DNA of 64,000 bases, from positions 26,697,501 through 26,761,500 of the forward strand of contig NC_057916.1 of NCBI RefSeq assembly GCF_018873765.1, in the 5' to 3' direction. Below the pieces are notes generated by a model that had not been told where the DNA came from, made no database searches, and saw only the letters and a program-made list of their open reading frames with translations. The position numbers and the translations under genes were made by a program. Shown here one piece after another: positions 46,246 through 59,918 of the stretch (positions within the stretch are counted from its first letter, which is position 1; each line of letters starts with the position of its first letter). This stretch comes from Telopea speciosissima. Its lineage: Eukaryota > Streptophyta > Magnoliopsida > Proteales > Proteaceae.

Positions 46246-48514
46246 TGTTTTTGCTTGGGAAATTACAACACAGAGAAGGGTTAGAAAAATCTGAATCGAA
46301 CTTTGTTTAACCGAGATTTTTTTGGTGACTAAATCCTTCAGGACTCGTGCACGACCGGCCACACCACGAGCCTGGAGATATTGGGCCCATGTTCATCAGG
46401 GAGTTTCCTCTCTCAGACGGATGGTGGTCTCAAGGAGCGAGGCGGAGACTTTGAACCTTTAACTTCCTTAGCGTCGTCCCTTGTCAACTGCGCTGGTCTT
46501 CCTATTTACGACTTAAAAGGGTGGGAGACGACTCCATTGGTCCGGAGACTCTGAACTTACAGAAGTATCTGTTTTCTTTACCCGGTGGATTTTGAAAATT
46601 TAAGTCGGTTTTGTTGTGAAATGGTTGCTGGTAATTAGGATTTTTCAGAGGGGATGTTCTACGGTGTTTTGAGGGGATTTTCCCCCTTTGTTTTTAGTAT
46701 CACTGTATCCGTGCGTCGTTGAGATTCACCAATTAGCCTGGTTTTATCGGCCCAGCCCGGACCGGCCGCCCCAGCACTGGATGACTACGCCAATGTGCTG
46801 TGCGGTGTGCCACAGTGACAGAGCTGGTCCCTACTCCCTACTCATGTGAAAATCAAGTTTATTTGCGATTACTCTAAATCTAAAATGTGAATAAATTTGG
46901 GACAATTTACAATAAATGAAAAAATTAGATAAAGGAAAGGGAAGTGAAATCAAATTAGGGGCAAAGAACGATGCTTGATCGCATGGCCCCTACATCAATG
47001 TGGAAACTAATGAGGAGAAATGCAAGGGCTGCTCAGGGGATTTTTCAATTTTGTATAGAGTCGGAGCGATCATTTTAGGGGGGAGGGGGAACTGTCTAGG
47101 CACAAGAATATGTGACCAAAAAATGTTTATTTTCAAATCAAGTAGTACTACAATAAAAAAATTTGTAATCATTGCTTCAAATGATGATATAACTAACACC
47201 AAAATCTATCAATTTTGGTTATTGAATTATATTTTACTTTGCAATCAAAATTCTCTGATTTAAAGGTAAAATAAAATTTATATTTAAAAAAATATATTAA
47301 TTTAATAAAAATTTTAGATAGATTAAACACAGTCATGATTAGGGATCCTTGTATCCAAATAAAACTACATCAAAGTTCATTGTTCACAAAAACAATAGGA
47401 AAGGGGCAATTAAAACTGGATGAAATTGCGCTCATTTAATTGAGCCAAAACAGGTAAATCAAATTGATTTAAATAATTAATCATTCTCCATTCTTTTTTC
47501 TTTTTTCTTTTTGGAAAAAAAAATCCATTCTACTTATTTAATATCCTTAAAATTTCTATTAAAAAAAAAATTAATATCCATAAAATGACCTTTGTGCGGC
47601 ACACTTAAGAAGGGCTTCCTCAACAAACTAATCTCATTGGGCCATGCTAGTGGATGATGGGAAGTTGAATTGTTGGATATAATGGACAACATTACGTCAA
47701 TTAACCATGTGGCAAATTTCAGAGTTTTTCTTTTTAATCAAAAACCCCGCATGTATTGTTAAGCATCCTTGAATTGGAAGTCTATGCATGCATTAGTATG
47801 CACTCTCTTAGTAGTCTTGGATTTCTCAAACTTTATTTTTCTCTCTATTCAACTTTTTATAGGCTGAAACTTGAAATGTGTCTAAAGATTTTGGTGTTCT
47901 ATTTGTTCAAAGAACTTTGAGCATCATCCAAGTTGCCACGTGATAGATATTTGGATTGTGCGTGAAGCTGCTCTTACGTAGACCATGCAGAAAACTATTT
48001 TTCATTACTATTTATACATTTATTTGAAAATATAAATAAAGTTCAATAGATGACCCCTATGGAGAAGTTTTCTAGGAATGACCCCAGATTAATTCTATGG
48101 GAATGGGTGCAAAATTTACTTATGTTATGATCATATTAAAAAAAAATATGGCAAGTTTTGTCAGAATCCAAATTATATAAGATCATATCTGATCATGATC
48201 ATGAGTATTTAACCGTGATGGACACTTTAATTAACGGCCCATACATTTTTACATAAAAAATTAATGAGTCACCTCATCATCCAAAAATCTATTGGCTTTG
48301 ATGCTGCATATGACTGTTTTTTTTTTTTTCACAAGAAAAAGAAAAAGAAAAATAGAAGAATATAAACATTTTGAAATTATTGCCATGCCAAAGCATGTAG
48401 GGTTTTTTGTTCCACCAAAACTTAAATGCATTGAGATTAGGGTTAAATGTATTTAAAATATCTTTTAAAGAGTGAATGAATGTACCCAACTAATGTAATT
48501 TTTCCGAAATGTCT

Positions 48515-49980
48515 TCAATTGTTTGTTTGTTTTTGTTTGTTTTTTTTTTTTGAAACCATAAATAACTTCATTTAGAGGAAAATCTCAAAATCCTGAGTTA
48601 CATTAGCCTGTATATAGTTAGTTGTTGCAGCTATGGCTAACTGATGTGCAATATGAATGTGAGTTCTTGGCTGCTAAAGGATACAAATCTTATCAAACTT
48701 AAGTAATAAAGTCTTAATATCAAATAAAATGGAAAAAGTTCCCACAGGGCCACGCCACGGCCATGGATGTTCAGTATGGTTCTCTAGCCAATGAACCATG
48801 TTAAGGGAGTCCGTCCACAGTTCTACGCTCCGTCTTCCCAAAAGAATTGCACTGCTGAGTCCTTGGTAGAGTTCTCTGGCTTTCTTCTTCCTGTGCTGTA
48901 CCTGTACATCCAAAATCCATCATTGCTGAAATAATCTTCTTCCTGTGCTGTACCTGTACATCCAAAATCCATCATTGCTGAAATAATCTTCTTCTTGTGC
49001 TGTACCATTGCTGGTACTGCAGACCAGCCCCCAATTGAACTTTCTGAATCATATAGCTCCCATCTGTAATAATAATGCACTTCTCTGTGGAGGGTAAGAG
49101 GTAATAGAAGTCCATGGTTGGGGGAGTATAGGCTTGTGGGAGTTCCATTGCTTCCTCAACAGGGTGTGTGAAAATTCTGAGTTCTCGCTCCCACCTATGC
49201 ACACTCTGTAAAATCGTTGTAGGGTTTGGTTTCTTCCCTTGGAAAAGCAGAATGTTCCTAGGCATTCCATATGAAGTACCCGGTAATGCTGGCCACGCTA
49301 AGTATCACCTGTAATTGTTGCTTTGAAAAATTCCTATGCAAGATTAATGATGTAAAGAGGTGCTGTAAATCATCAAATCTGAGGGATTCAGTTCTCAGCC
49401 CTAGTGAACCAGCTGCCCAAGAGACTAAAAGATGCCAATCTGTTTCTTCTTTTTTGCTTACAAAAGGTGCATTGCCTGTCCTTCAAAGGTATGAAACGGC
49501 GCGCACATCTTGGATTTGGTTGGAAGACCATTGCGGAGGACTTTCCAAGCAAATAACTTAAAACTTCGGATGGATCTTGAGGCCCAAATCATTGTCCAAA
49601 GTTTGGTGGGTTGTGTATGTACCTGAGTGAGGAGGCTTGCAGCAATTTTTGTTGAGAAATTACCTGATTTAGAATAGGGGGTGATTAAGAAATCAGGGTG
49701 GGGGTGATGTGGTAAGGTGATTTGTAAGATGGCTTGGGTAATAGTTGTTGGGAACAGTGTTAGGAGCAAGGGTTTGTCCCAGGACTGGTTAATAATTAGG
49801 TCACTAACCTTCCACAGATTTGAGGCAGAGAGATGATTAAGCACAATGACAATGAATTTCCACAACTTATTGCAGGGGATGATCCTGAGGCTCGAATATA
49901 AATAGTAGTGCACCAAAGCCAGTGATGAGTTCCGCAGAACCAGGTGAGCTCAATCTTGGACTACATTATACTGGTAACTC
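48515..49980 (-). mobile_element. L1-type LINE remnant in duplication unit A
   Basis: On the minus strand a degraded LINE can be followed: AWKVLRNGLPTKSKM and related zf-RVT residues (49620-49480), ILLFQGKKPNPTTI (about 49250), an RNase-H-like start IITDGSY (about 49075), then ELWTDSLNMVHWLEN (about 48810). A T-rich tract at 48520-48552 is the complement of its poly(A) tail. Frames are broken. Part of its 5' region also remains in unit B near 55470-55620, so it entered before the duplication. Confidence 0.65.
48885..49010. repeat. Tandem 54-bp repeat inside the LINE remnant
   Basis: The unit CTTCTTCCTGTGCTGTACC...CATTGCTGAAATAAT occurs twice in full and a third time in part. Confidence 0.85.
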
Positions 49981-50144
49981 TTGAACGTTTCTCTATGACA
50001 TTAAGGAGCAAGTGTGCTCGCATGCGCTGTACTGCAACTCATACATCTCTATTTCTGCTACATGGCAAACCAATTGGACAAATCCAAACTGTTGAATGAA
50101 AAAAGGACATCATGGGGGGTTGTGGTTGGGAGGAGGAGGAGGAG

Positions 50145-50167
50145 AGAGGGGGGGGGGGGGGGGGGGT
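50145..50167 (+). repeat. Long G homopolymer
   Basis: A run of about 20 guanines. A shorter run (about 15 G near 55800) sits at the equivalent place in unit B. Assembly of such runs is unreliable. Confidence 0.8.
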
Positions 50168-50490
50168 TCCTAATATTACCCCCCCAAAAAAGAAACTTCT
50201 ATCATCATATCACCCACATTGTGTTAGTGCACACTTTCCTTTGTATTTTCAACCATTCAAAGTTACACAAGGATTTATGTTTCTCACTATTTTTCTTCAC
50301 TTTATTTTCAAACTTGACAGTCAAATTATATTTAATTAAACTAATTTGCATACAAATAGATTTTTTTTTTTTTTTTTGGATAAGGTATTTGCATACAAAA
50401 TTACAAATAGAAGAGCTTATATATATAGAATTTACTTTCCAGCAAAATTTGGGCCCCACAACACTTACCAGCCACATGGCAGGTGACTGG

Positions 50491-51459
50491 GGGATTTTTA
50501 TCCTCTCCAGTAGAGATACTTTCTGTTCGAGAAACTGCGTCTCCTCTCCAGCCCCGCTTTTGCCAGTTGTCTCTTGGAGCTGAAGATGGAAATGAGTGCA
50601 ATTGGATAAAATATAGAAACAAAATAGAAGGGATGGAGGAGCTGTGTTAGAAGATGGAAATGAGTTTCAACGGTGGTGGTGCCAGTGCTGGTGGTGGAAG
50701 AGGATCGGTGGCAGCAATGGTGGCGATGATGGTGGTGCTGGCAGACAAACGCAGAGAGTAAGAAAAAGAAATAGGGTTTTGGAGTTGAGGAGGGCAACAT
50801 TAGAATAAAATTACATTAACAGTAATCTGGGGTTTTAGAAGAATTGGAAATGTGGTCATCACTTGGGCATTTTTTAACGATTGCAGGGGAAGAAACTTGG
50901 GGGTGGAATTTGATATTATGGATGGGAGGGGGTGATATTTCCCCTTTAAAAAATCATCCCATTCCAATTTTCATCGATCTGAATCCTTAGTACTTGAATC
51001 GAAATCAGATTAATTTGAATGGATCATTACAAAGTCTTTTCTTCACACTACAACTGGAATCAGACCGACTCTTGAACCAATTCCTGATTCCATTTTTACC
51101 TTTAAACAGCATAGAATTGGCTGGATCAGATCGATTTATGCCAACTACGATCCTTTGACCTCAATTCCTGTTTCTAAAACTCTGCAGGTAAGATGAGAGT
51201 AGGCTTCGATTTTCCACTTCTCACCCCCCCCCCCACCCCACGTCGTCTATCTTCTCCATTATCCTCAAACACGACAAACCATATTATTGAACAAGTAGAT
51301 GTGCATCAAAACCAGGGAAGAAAAAAGAAGAGACAATCACATATAGTTTAATCCATGAGTCTAGTAGTATTAATTAGGGGCAATTGTCAAAAAAATTCCC
51401 ACCAAAAAGAGTTCTAGAATTGCAGACAAACCCCTCCCCCAAGTACTTATTAAACTAAA
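50491..51459. other. Spacer between the duplication units
   Basis: No gene recognised. It contains a GGTGGTGGTGCC-type imperfect trinucleotide region near 50665-50735 and a C run near 51223. It is not repeated in unit B. Confidence 0.5.
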
Positions 51460-51542
51460 AAAGAACATGAACCGAGCACAAGAAATACCAAAAAGAGATC
51501 ATCTTTCACCCCTCCCGGAGTAGCCAATTAACCATGAACCGC

Positions 51543-53665
51543 TTAATCAACCTCCTCGATTTTCGGGCCAGCACCGCTACCACTGACTGAAGGACCATCG
51601 TCATCCATGGCACCATCTGTGTCTGGACCAACACCCTGGTACATCTTGGCGATTATGGGGTTGCAGATGCTTTCCAGCTCCTTCATTTTGTCGTCGAACT
51701 CATCTGCTTCCGCCAGCTGATTCGCGTCCAGCCACTGGATGGCCTGCTCAATTGCATCTTCAATCCTCTTCTTTTCGGCTGCAGATAGCTTGGCACTTAT
51801 CTTCTCATCTTTCACTGTGTTCCTCATATTGTAAGCATAGTTCTCCAAAGCATTCTTTGATTCAACCTTCTTCTTGTGCTCCTCATCCTCAGACTTGTAC
51901 TTCTCTGCTTCCTGGACCATCTTCTCAATTTCCTCCTTCGACAACCTGCCCTTGTCGTTTGTGATGGTAATCTTGTTCTTCTGTCCGGTGGTTTTGTCTT
52001 CTGCGGAGACGTTCAGAATACCATTCGCGTCGATATCGAAGCACACTGTAATTTGGGGAACACCCCTGGGGGCCGGTGGGATGCCAGATAGCTCGAACTT
52101 TCCAAGCAGATTGTTGTCCTTAGTTCTAGTTCTCTCACCCTCATAGACCTGAATCAACACACCGGGTTGGTTGTCGGAGTACGTGGAGAACACCTGCTCC
52201 TTCTTGGTAGGGATAGTAGTGTTCCTTGGAATCAAGACAGTCATGACCCCTCCTGCGGTTTCCAAACCAAGGGAGAGAGGGGTAACATCCAAGAGAAGAA
52301 GGTCCTGCACTTTCTCGTTACCCTCACCACTCAGAATAGCAGCTTGAACAGCAGCTCCATAAGCGACAGCTTCATCAGGATTAATACTCTTGCAGAGCTC
52401 CTTTCCATTGAAGAAGTCTTGCAATAGCTGCTGCACCTTGGGAATCCTGGTAGACCCACCAACAAGCACGACATCATGAACAGTGCTTTTATCCATCTTG
52501 GCATCCCTTAGACACTTCTCCACAGGCTCCATACACTTCCTGAAGAGATCCATGTTGAGCTCCTCGAACCTAGCACGGGTAATGGTGGAGTAGAAATCAA
52601 TACCCTCGTACAAGGAATCTATCTCAATGGTGGTTTGGGCAGTGGATGAGAGTGTTCTCTTTGCCCTTTCACATGATGTCCTCAGCCTCCTGAGAGCCCT
52701 AGGGTTGCCGGTAATATCTTTCTTGTGCTTCCTCTTGAACTCCTGAACAAAGTGATTCACCATTCTATTATCAAAGTCTTCCCCTCCAAGATGGGTGTCC
52801 CCAGCTGTAGCCTTCACTTCGAAGATGCCCTCTTCGATGGTGAGCAGGGAGACATCGAAAGTGCCACCACCAAGATCAAAGATGAGTACGTTCTTCTCAC
52901 CCACGCTAGAAGCCTTCTTGTCAAGACCATAAGCTATAGCAGCGGCAGTAGGTTCGTTAATGATTCGCAATACATTGAGGCCAGCAATAACTCCAGCATC
53001 CTTGGTAGCCTGACGCTGGGAGTCATTGAAGTAGGCAGGAACAGTAACAACGGCATTCTTTACTGTGGAACCGAGGTATGCCTCTGCAATCTCACGCATC
53101 TTAATCAAAACCATGGATGAGATTTCCTCCGCGGCAAATTGTTTCTCCTCACCCTTGTAATTGACCACTATCATAGGCTTGTCACCAGGTCCAGGTATGA
53201 CCTTGAAAGGCCAAAGCTTGATATCACTCTGAACTGACGAGTCACTGAACCTTCTACCAATCAAACGCTTTGCATCTGGAGAAAAAAGAGAACAAAGATA
53301 CGCATGAGATTTCAAAAACTAGAAGCAAATCAAGCGACCACCATATCTAATGCCATGAATTAAAAAAAAAAAAAAAAAAAAAAAACTACAATTTAGTAAA
53401 TTTCTAAGCTAGTGATTTTTCAAAATTAAAATCAGAAGCAATATTACTCACCGAAGACGGTATTGATAGGGTTCATTGCGACCTGGTTCTTGGCGGCATC
53501 TCCGATCAGACGCTCAGAATCAGTGAAGGCAACATAGGAAGGAGTAGTACGGTTTCCCTGATCGTTGGCTATAATCTCAACACGATCGTGTTGCCACACT
53601 CCGACACACGAGTATGTAGTCCCGAGATCAATTCCGATAGCCGGACCCTCACCCTTGCCGGACAT
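51543..53665 (-). CDS. HSP70: Cytosolic heat shock protein 70 (Hsc70/HSP70), intact copy
   Basis: Exon 1 (53665-53452) and exon 2 (53275-51543) join in frame to 648 residues, the normal size. The single intron falls after the codon for NTVFG, its usual plant position. Visible signatures are [14 protein letters not shown] (phosphate 1), [12 protein letters not shown] (phosphate 2), [13 protein letters not shown] (adenosine), [11 protein letters not shown], the interdomain linker [12 protein letters not shown] and the C-terminal EEVD. It is an ATP-driven chaperone that folds and refolds cytosolic and nuclear proteins with J-domain and nucleotide-exchange partners. One odd residue is [14 protein letters not shown], where Y replaces the usual F or S. 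It is the downstream half of a tandem pair with 44079-46245. A TATA box and a three-unit heat-shock element lie just upstream. Confidence 0.95.
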
Positions 53666-53802
53666 TGTTCTTGCTTGGGAAATTACAACACAGAAAAGAG
53701 CTAGAAAAATTCGAATCGAACTTTGTATAACAGAGACGTTTTAGCAGAAAAGGAATTCTACAAAAAGTTTCTTACGATTGATAGAAGGGAGATGGAATCA
53801 TG

Positions 53803-53839
53803 GATATATAATTCTATTGGAAGGGTTTCGAGAACATTC
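53803..53839 (-). promoter_or_regulatory. TATA box, CCAAT and three-unit heat-shock element of HSP70 copy 2
   Basis: On the minus strand, about 140 bases before the ATG, TTATATATCC (53812-53803) is preceded by CCAAT (53820-53816) and by GAATGTTCTCGAA (53839-53827), a perfect nGAAnnTTCnnGAAn heat-shock element. The spacing of HSE, CCAAT and TATA is typical of heat-inducible plant promoters. Confidence 0.75.
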
Positions 53840-53952
53840 TTCTGGCTAATCTTGACCGTTAGATGGAAAGGTTCAAGAGATCCGCTCAAGTCTTCCTTTT
53901 ACGAATTAAAAGGGTGGGAGACGACTCCATTGGTCCGTAGACTACTCGGAAC

Positions 53953-53960
53953 TTCCAGAA
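53953..53960 (-). promoter_or_regulatory. Second, two-unit heat-shock element
   Basis: TTCCAGAA is a TTCnnGAA pair about 115 bases further upstream of the first element. In the duplicate upstream of copy 1 the matching site reads TTACAGAA, so one unit is lost. Confidence 0.5.
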
Positions 53961-56264
53961 GCATCTGTTTTGTTTTTGTTTCCCGGTGGATTTTGAATTT
54001 TAAGTCGGTTTGTTGCGAAGTAGTTGGGGGTATTTAGGATTTTTCAAAGGCAGGTGCTACAGTGTTTTGAGGGAATTTTTCCCCTTTGTTTTTTAGTATC
54101 ACAATAGCCGTGCGTGATTGGGATTCACCAATTAGCCTGGTTTTATCGGCCCAGCCCGGACCGGCCGCTCCAGCACTGCATGACTACGCTAATGTGCGGT
54201 GTACCACAGTGCCAGGGCTTGTCCCTCTCTAGTCTCTACTCATGTGAAAGTCAAGGTTTTTTTTTTTTTTTTGAGGTTACTCTAAATCTAAAATGTGAAA
54301 TTTTGGACAACTTACAACAAATGGAAGAATTAGTTAAAAGAAAGGGAATTAAAATAAAATTAGGGAAAAAGAACATTGCTCAGCGTGGCCCCTGCATCAA
54401 TGTGGAAGCTAATAAGAAGACACGCAGGGGTTGATCAGGGGATTTTTCATTTTTGTATGCAGTCGGGGTGGTCATTTAAGGGGCGGGGGAGACTGTTTAG
54501 GTACAAGGCCATGTGACCAGACAACGTTTATTTTCAAATCGAGTAATTTACTACAATGAAAATTTTTGTAAGCCTAAGAAATCCAATAGCAAAATTGCCT
54601 TGAATTAATTTTTAACTGCCTTATTAAAAAAAGGGGAGAGAGAGAGAGATAGAAATAATTGATTATTGTTTATTCTTTATTCTATTTTTTTTTTTTTTGA
54701 AAAAAAATCTATTCTACTTATTTAATATCCTTAAAATGACCTTTGTATGGCACACTTAGGAAGGGCTTCCTCAAAAAAACTAATCTCATTGTGCCATGTT
54801 AATGGATGATGGGAAGTCCAATTGTTGAATATCGTGTACAACATTACATGGATTTACCATGTGTTAAATTTCAGAGTTTTTTTTCTTTTAATCAAATACC
54901 CCTCAATGTATTGTTAGACATCCTTGAACTGGAAGTCTATGCATGCATTAGTGTGCACCCTCTTGGTAGTCTTTGATTTCTCAACCTTTATTTTTCTCTC
55001 TATTCAACTTTTGTTATAGGCTTAAACTTGAAATGTGTCGAGGGACCTTGGTGTTCTATTTGTTCAAAGAACTTGAGCATCATTGAAACTACCACGTGAT
55101 AGATATTTGGATTATACGAAAAGCCTTTCTTATATAGGTTTCGCAGAAAACTATTTCTTATTATTATTTATATATTTATTTGATATTATAAATAAGGTTC
55201 AATAGATGACTACTCTGGAGAAGCTTTCTAGGAATGACCTCAGATTTTTTTCTATAAACACAAAAATTGTAAGGCCATGAAACTAGAAACATAGGTTTTG
55301 TTCTAACAAGATTGTGTAATTTCTGAGCTACTTAATATTTTAAGAGAAATCACGTGTAGTTGCAGAACACCATTGGAGAATTGAATTTGTTGACACCTTA
55401 GACTTATTAGTACCTTAAGATTCAAAACTTTGGATAACAGATGCAGTGAAAGGTCATCAGATGTTGAGATAACCTTCCGCAGATTTGAGGCAGAGAGATG
55501 ATTAAGCACAATGACAATGAATTTCGACAACTTATTGCAGGGGATGATCCTGAGGCTGAAATAAATAGTAGTGCACCAAAGCCAGTGATGAGTTCAGCAG
55601 AACCTGGTGAGCTCAATCTTGGATTATATTATACTGGTAACTCTTGAACACTTCTCTATGACATTAAGGAGCGCGCACGTGTGTGTGCACGCATGCGCCG
55701 TAGTGCAACTCATATGTCTCTATTTCTGCTACATGGCAAACCAATTGGACAAATCCAAACTGTTGAATGAAAAAAGGACATGGGGGGTTGGTTGGGGTTT
55801 GGGGGGGGGGGGGGGGAGGTTCCTAATAATACCCAAAAAAACTTCTATCATATCACCCACATTGTGTTTCACACTTTCCTTTGTATTTTCAACCATTCAA
55901 AGTTATACAAGGATTTATGTTTCTCCACCAATTTTCTTCACTTTATTTTCAAACTTGACAGTCAAATTATGTTTAAAATTTGCATAAAAGTAGAAGAGAC
56001 TAGAACCTACTTTCCAGCAAAATTTGGGCTCCCACCACACCTGCCACATGGCAGGTGACAGGTGGAGTTGCAACTCTGCTGGACTTGCACCTGCTCACTA
56101 ATAAAGTAGGGTGAATACTTGAAACAATATTTGGCATGCCTAGCTATAGAAAGAGATGCGTGTACATGAAACCAGTGGCTTTTGACCTTGTCATCGCACC
56201 AATCTACTCTGTTTAGTGAAAATTTTCAGATGTGCCAACCTATGTGCTCCACACTTGTTCTTAA

Positions 56265-59200
56265 TTAACCATAAGCCCATCCTGACTTTATTGACCTTGT
56301 TTCCAGAAATGCAGTGGAAGTTGTTAAAGGGGTTTCAAACCAACCTGATTCCCCTACAAGCCTTTTGATCAGCAAACCTACAGCATAACAAAGGCCTGAG
56401 GCTGTCAGCGCAATGAGCAAATAGTACAGTATAGTCTTGATATACGACTTTGGTGGCCTCTGAACATGAGCCTTCCCTACAGAAAGTAGAATAATGCCCA
56501 CAAGGGAAGCTGCGCCACACGTTATGAGCTTGTATAACTTATCGTTGCTCCTACGGAAAGAAAAGCCGTATGTAACAGGGGGCAATAATCCAAATACAAT
56601 GTATGACATCAGTATGACAATTGCATGCAATCGGTAATTCTCCCTCCTTCCCAGTGTTTCTTGGTATTGATCAATATTTGAATTTGCTTCACTGGTTGCT
56701 CCATGGTAATTATTCTTCAGTTCCCTAATCTGGAATCATATTCATAAATATGTAGGCAACATGAATCATGCAAGACAAAACAAATTCTTTAGAGATAACT
56801 AAAATCCAAAATAAGAAAGCATATCCATTTGGTTACCATTATCAGGAATACTTAAAAACTACTCTATTCTTTAGTTCCTTATGTTGAATTATCAAACCCA
56901 AAAGTTTAAGCCGTTAGACGGAGAGAGACCAAACAAGTATATGAATCAGCTAAAGTTCCCCTCACATGTGGCCCATCATGGGTGGTCATACATTCAGCAC
57001 ATGTGGTTCCTCATCACTAGACTGTACACATGGGTATGGTATCAAGGTATTATTGTGTGTTGGCTCTTATACTTGTTGATATATGTGTCACTATTACCTT
57101 GACCTGCCATTTTTATGCTTCTGGGTAAAGAATGGAAATTAATTTCACCCCCTCTTCTCTTCTCTACCCATTTTCAGATCACACAAGGATCTGCCATGTA
57201 ACCTAATAATATATGACCATCAAGATGCTTTGACCTACAAGGCAAGGTTTTAAATCTTATGATCAAGTTAGTAGTATTGGCCAATCTGTCTTAGGATCAG
57301 CTGGCACCAATCAGCCAATCCTGGTTGATCCTATCGATATTCCGATAAAGATCAGCCTGTGCTGGGTAGTATCAGCCAATTCTCGGGTCCACAGTGTCTG
57401 ATCCAGTCTCCGAGACAGAGATTAATATCCTTGCTACTATGGCTACTTGACTAAGCAATGAAAATATATTGCCTTGACTTACATATTTAAGTTTCATAAA
57501 CAATATACTTTGTAAGTAAGAGGGAAGTGGTTTTTGGAGATACATCTTGTCAGACACATCAAATTTGTAACTTCTTCTATGAACTTCTCATTTTTTATGC
57601 ATAACTCCTATATTGTTGCTTCTCAGGGATATGCAGCTTTATTTCATTCCTTGTATTCTAGTCATATTGGATGGACCATCACATGCTGTGCCTTTTATAT
57701 GCCTTTATTCTTTTGTAATAAAATTCCAACAAATCAAATAATTGTGCATTGAAAAATTACTCACATTGTGAATAATGATGATGAGTCCACTCACTAGATT
57801 TGCCAATCCCAAAATTACAATATTCACTGCAAAGGCAGAACAAGAGGAAATTTTAAGAAAAATGTAGTCTCAATAGAATTATAGAAATATAACTTTGTTA
57901 ATGAAACAATATATGGATCAATCAGAGGGAATTGATTGATAAACAGAAAAAATCTGTATGCAAGAAACATACGTGACAATCTGTTGTATATTTCCATCAA
58001 AAAAGACAATCTATTTTATAGATATATAGCTGATGCAAACCTGAAGAGACCTCTTGACTTCAGTTTCCTGAGAAGGTATATACCCTTGTGGAAAAATAGT
58101 ATCAAGCAATCACATAGTAACTGATAAGACAGATAGCATAATCTTTCTGACAGCTTAAGAATTTTGGAACAATAAGGTTTTGCAAAGGAGGCTCAATTCA
58201 TAAGCAAAGCTAGTTTCTCCTTTCTGAAAGGTGTCATTGACTTTAGCATATTTGCTTACTCTATATAAAATTACAAATTTAATTTCCTGCGATTGACTGG
58301 ATTTTATCTTGGCGAGACCACTCATTATAAATGAATCAAATAAATTGCAGCATAGTCAACAAATATAATCTAGTCCTGGGAATTCAATGCATCAACAGTG
58401 GAACAGGAATTAAGTAGAATTGAATCATTGGAGCACCAATTCTGAAATGATGCAAAATTTGGAGCATTCTTGAATCAAGCACTGTGGGGGTTGGTTGTGG
58501 TGTAATTAGTTTAAAGTTTATAGTTAGTAGTTAGTACAATATAAATTTGTATTTCTTAGAATGTTATTCTTTTAGAACCACTTTTGAAACTTCACTCTTT
58601 TTAATCTCCCTTCAAAAGAACTCTTACTATTTCAAAAAACATACAAATTACCTACAACATTTCTCACATAACAGTCCCCCTCACAATTAGAACCTTAAAA
58701 TCAGATTCCCCCTGATTGGACAGATCTTATTACCACATATGAATGTACTGAATTGCACAAAGGCATTATTGTTTTAATAACCTGGCTAGAAGTTTATTTT
58801 TAATCAACCAAATACCCTTAAATCATATAAATCCGAGTCAAATATTTAAGCACAACTGTACAAGTCCCATTTGACTGGACAGTAGTTGTTCATAAAACCA
58901 TGGAAGCTGTGCCTTGTGTGACTGACAACTTAGAACAGTAGCAGAGGAACCATGACGGGAAGATGAGCAATCAGGGAGTGTTGGTGACCCAAAACTCAAT
59001 CTGTAGAGGGGTTTGGTTCACAGACAGTGAACCAACCTTCTGCATTTTTGGATTAAGAGTTCACTATCTTTCACTCATGCTGAACCAACTTTTATCACCA
59101 AAGTAAGCCCAAAGTGTTCAAGGATGCTTCAGTCCTTATCAACATTAAGAAAGGAGAGCTACAGAATTGCAGATTCCCTGCGCAGGTGTAGGGGGAGAGG

Positions 59201-59852
59201 GTATGAGCCTGTAGATAACAAAATGGCACCCTCACAAGCAAAGAGCACTGTTGATGTATACATTGATGCTGCCCTTCCCTAACAGTTCGAGCTTTTAGGT
59301 GAAATGGTAGCGAACATGGTATCAGAGCAGGGAGGTCAAGTGTTCGACTCTTGGGAAGTGTATCAGAAGAGTTTTCCCGACATTTCTTCTCCCTTGGTGC
59401 CACGCGAAGGAAATGCTGCGTGAGCTCCACGTGCAAGGACTATAGGATCTTGGTCTGCACGTGCGGGGGAGTGTTGATGAATACATTGATGCTGCCCTTC
59501 CCTAACAGTTTGAGCTTTTAGGTGAAACGGTAGTGAACAAGCACCAATGCTAAAGGCGAAGCCTAGGCCCACCAAAGATTATCATCAGAGCAGCACCCAA
59601 ATACGACAAATCTATCCAAAAAGAAATATATATGGGGAATATTATTCCTTTGGTAATCGTGGTTTGCTCAGGAATGGTGCTGTAATGTTGCAGGTTAGCT
59701 CTTTGAGCCAATTCCCTATTAGAAGGCTGTACTGCTGTACTACTATATTAATGTTCTCAATAGATTTTACTTATTATAATAAGTGAAAATTTTCTCTATA
59801 TTAGTGGGCATCAAAGATATCTCTACACCAGAACCCAAATTTTATAATAATA

Positions 59853-59918
<66 letters not shown>

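Larger units (their letters stand above)
44040..50490. repeat. Segmental duplication, unit A (HSP70 copy 1 plus upstream)
   Basis: The HSP70 gene and several kilobases upstream are repeated at 51460-56065. Paired landmarks include GGCCCAGCCCGGACCGGCCG (near 46750 and 54150), TGGAAGTCTATGCATGCATTA (near 47777 and 54931; shortened to its matching core), and CCAATTGGACAAATCC (near 50070 and 55740). The offset is about 7.4 kb at the genes and less upstream, because unit B has lost part of a LINE. Confidence 0.85.
51460..56065. repeat. Segmental duplication, unit B (HSP70 copy 2 plus upstream)
   Basis: Partner of 44040-50490. It ends at CCACATGGCAGGTGAC, also found at about 50472. It lacks about 1.5 kb present in unit A between about 48190 and 49800. 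Confidence 0.85.

Noticed and set aside
50498..50800. Histidine/threonine-rich 100-residue minus-strand frame
   Set aside because: It is produced by an imperfect GGT repeat on the other strand and has no gene signals.
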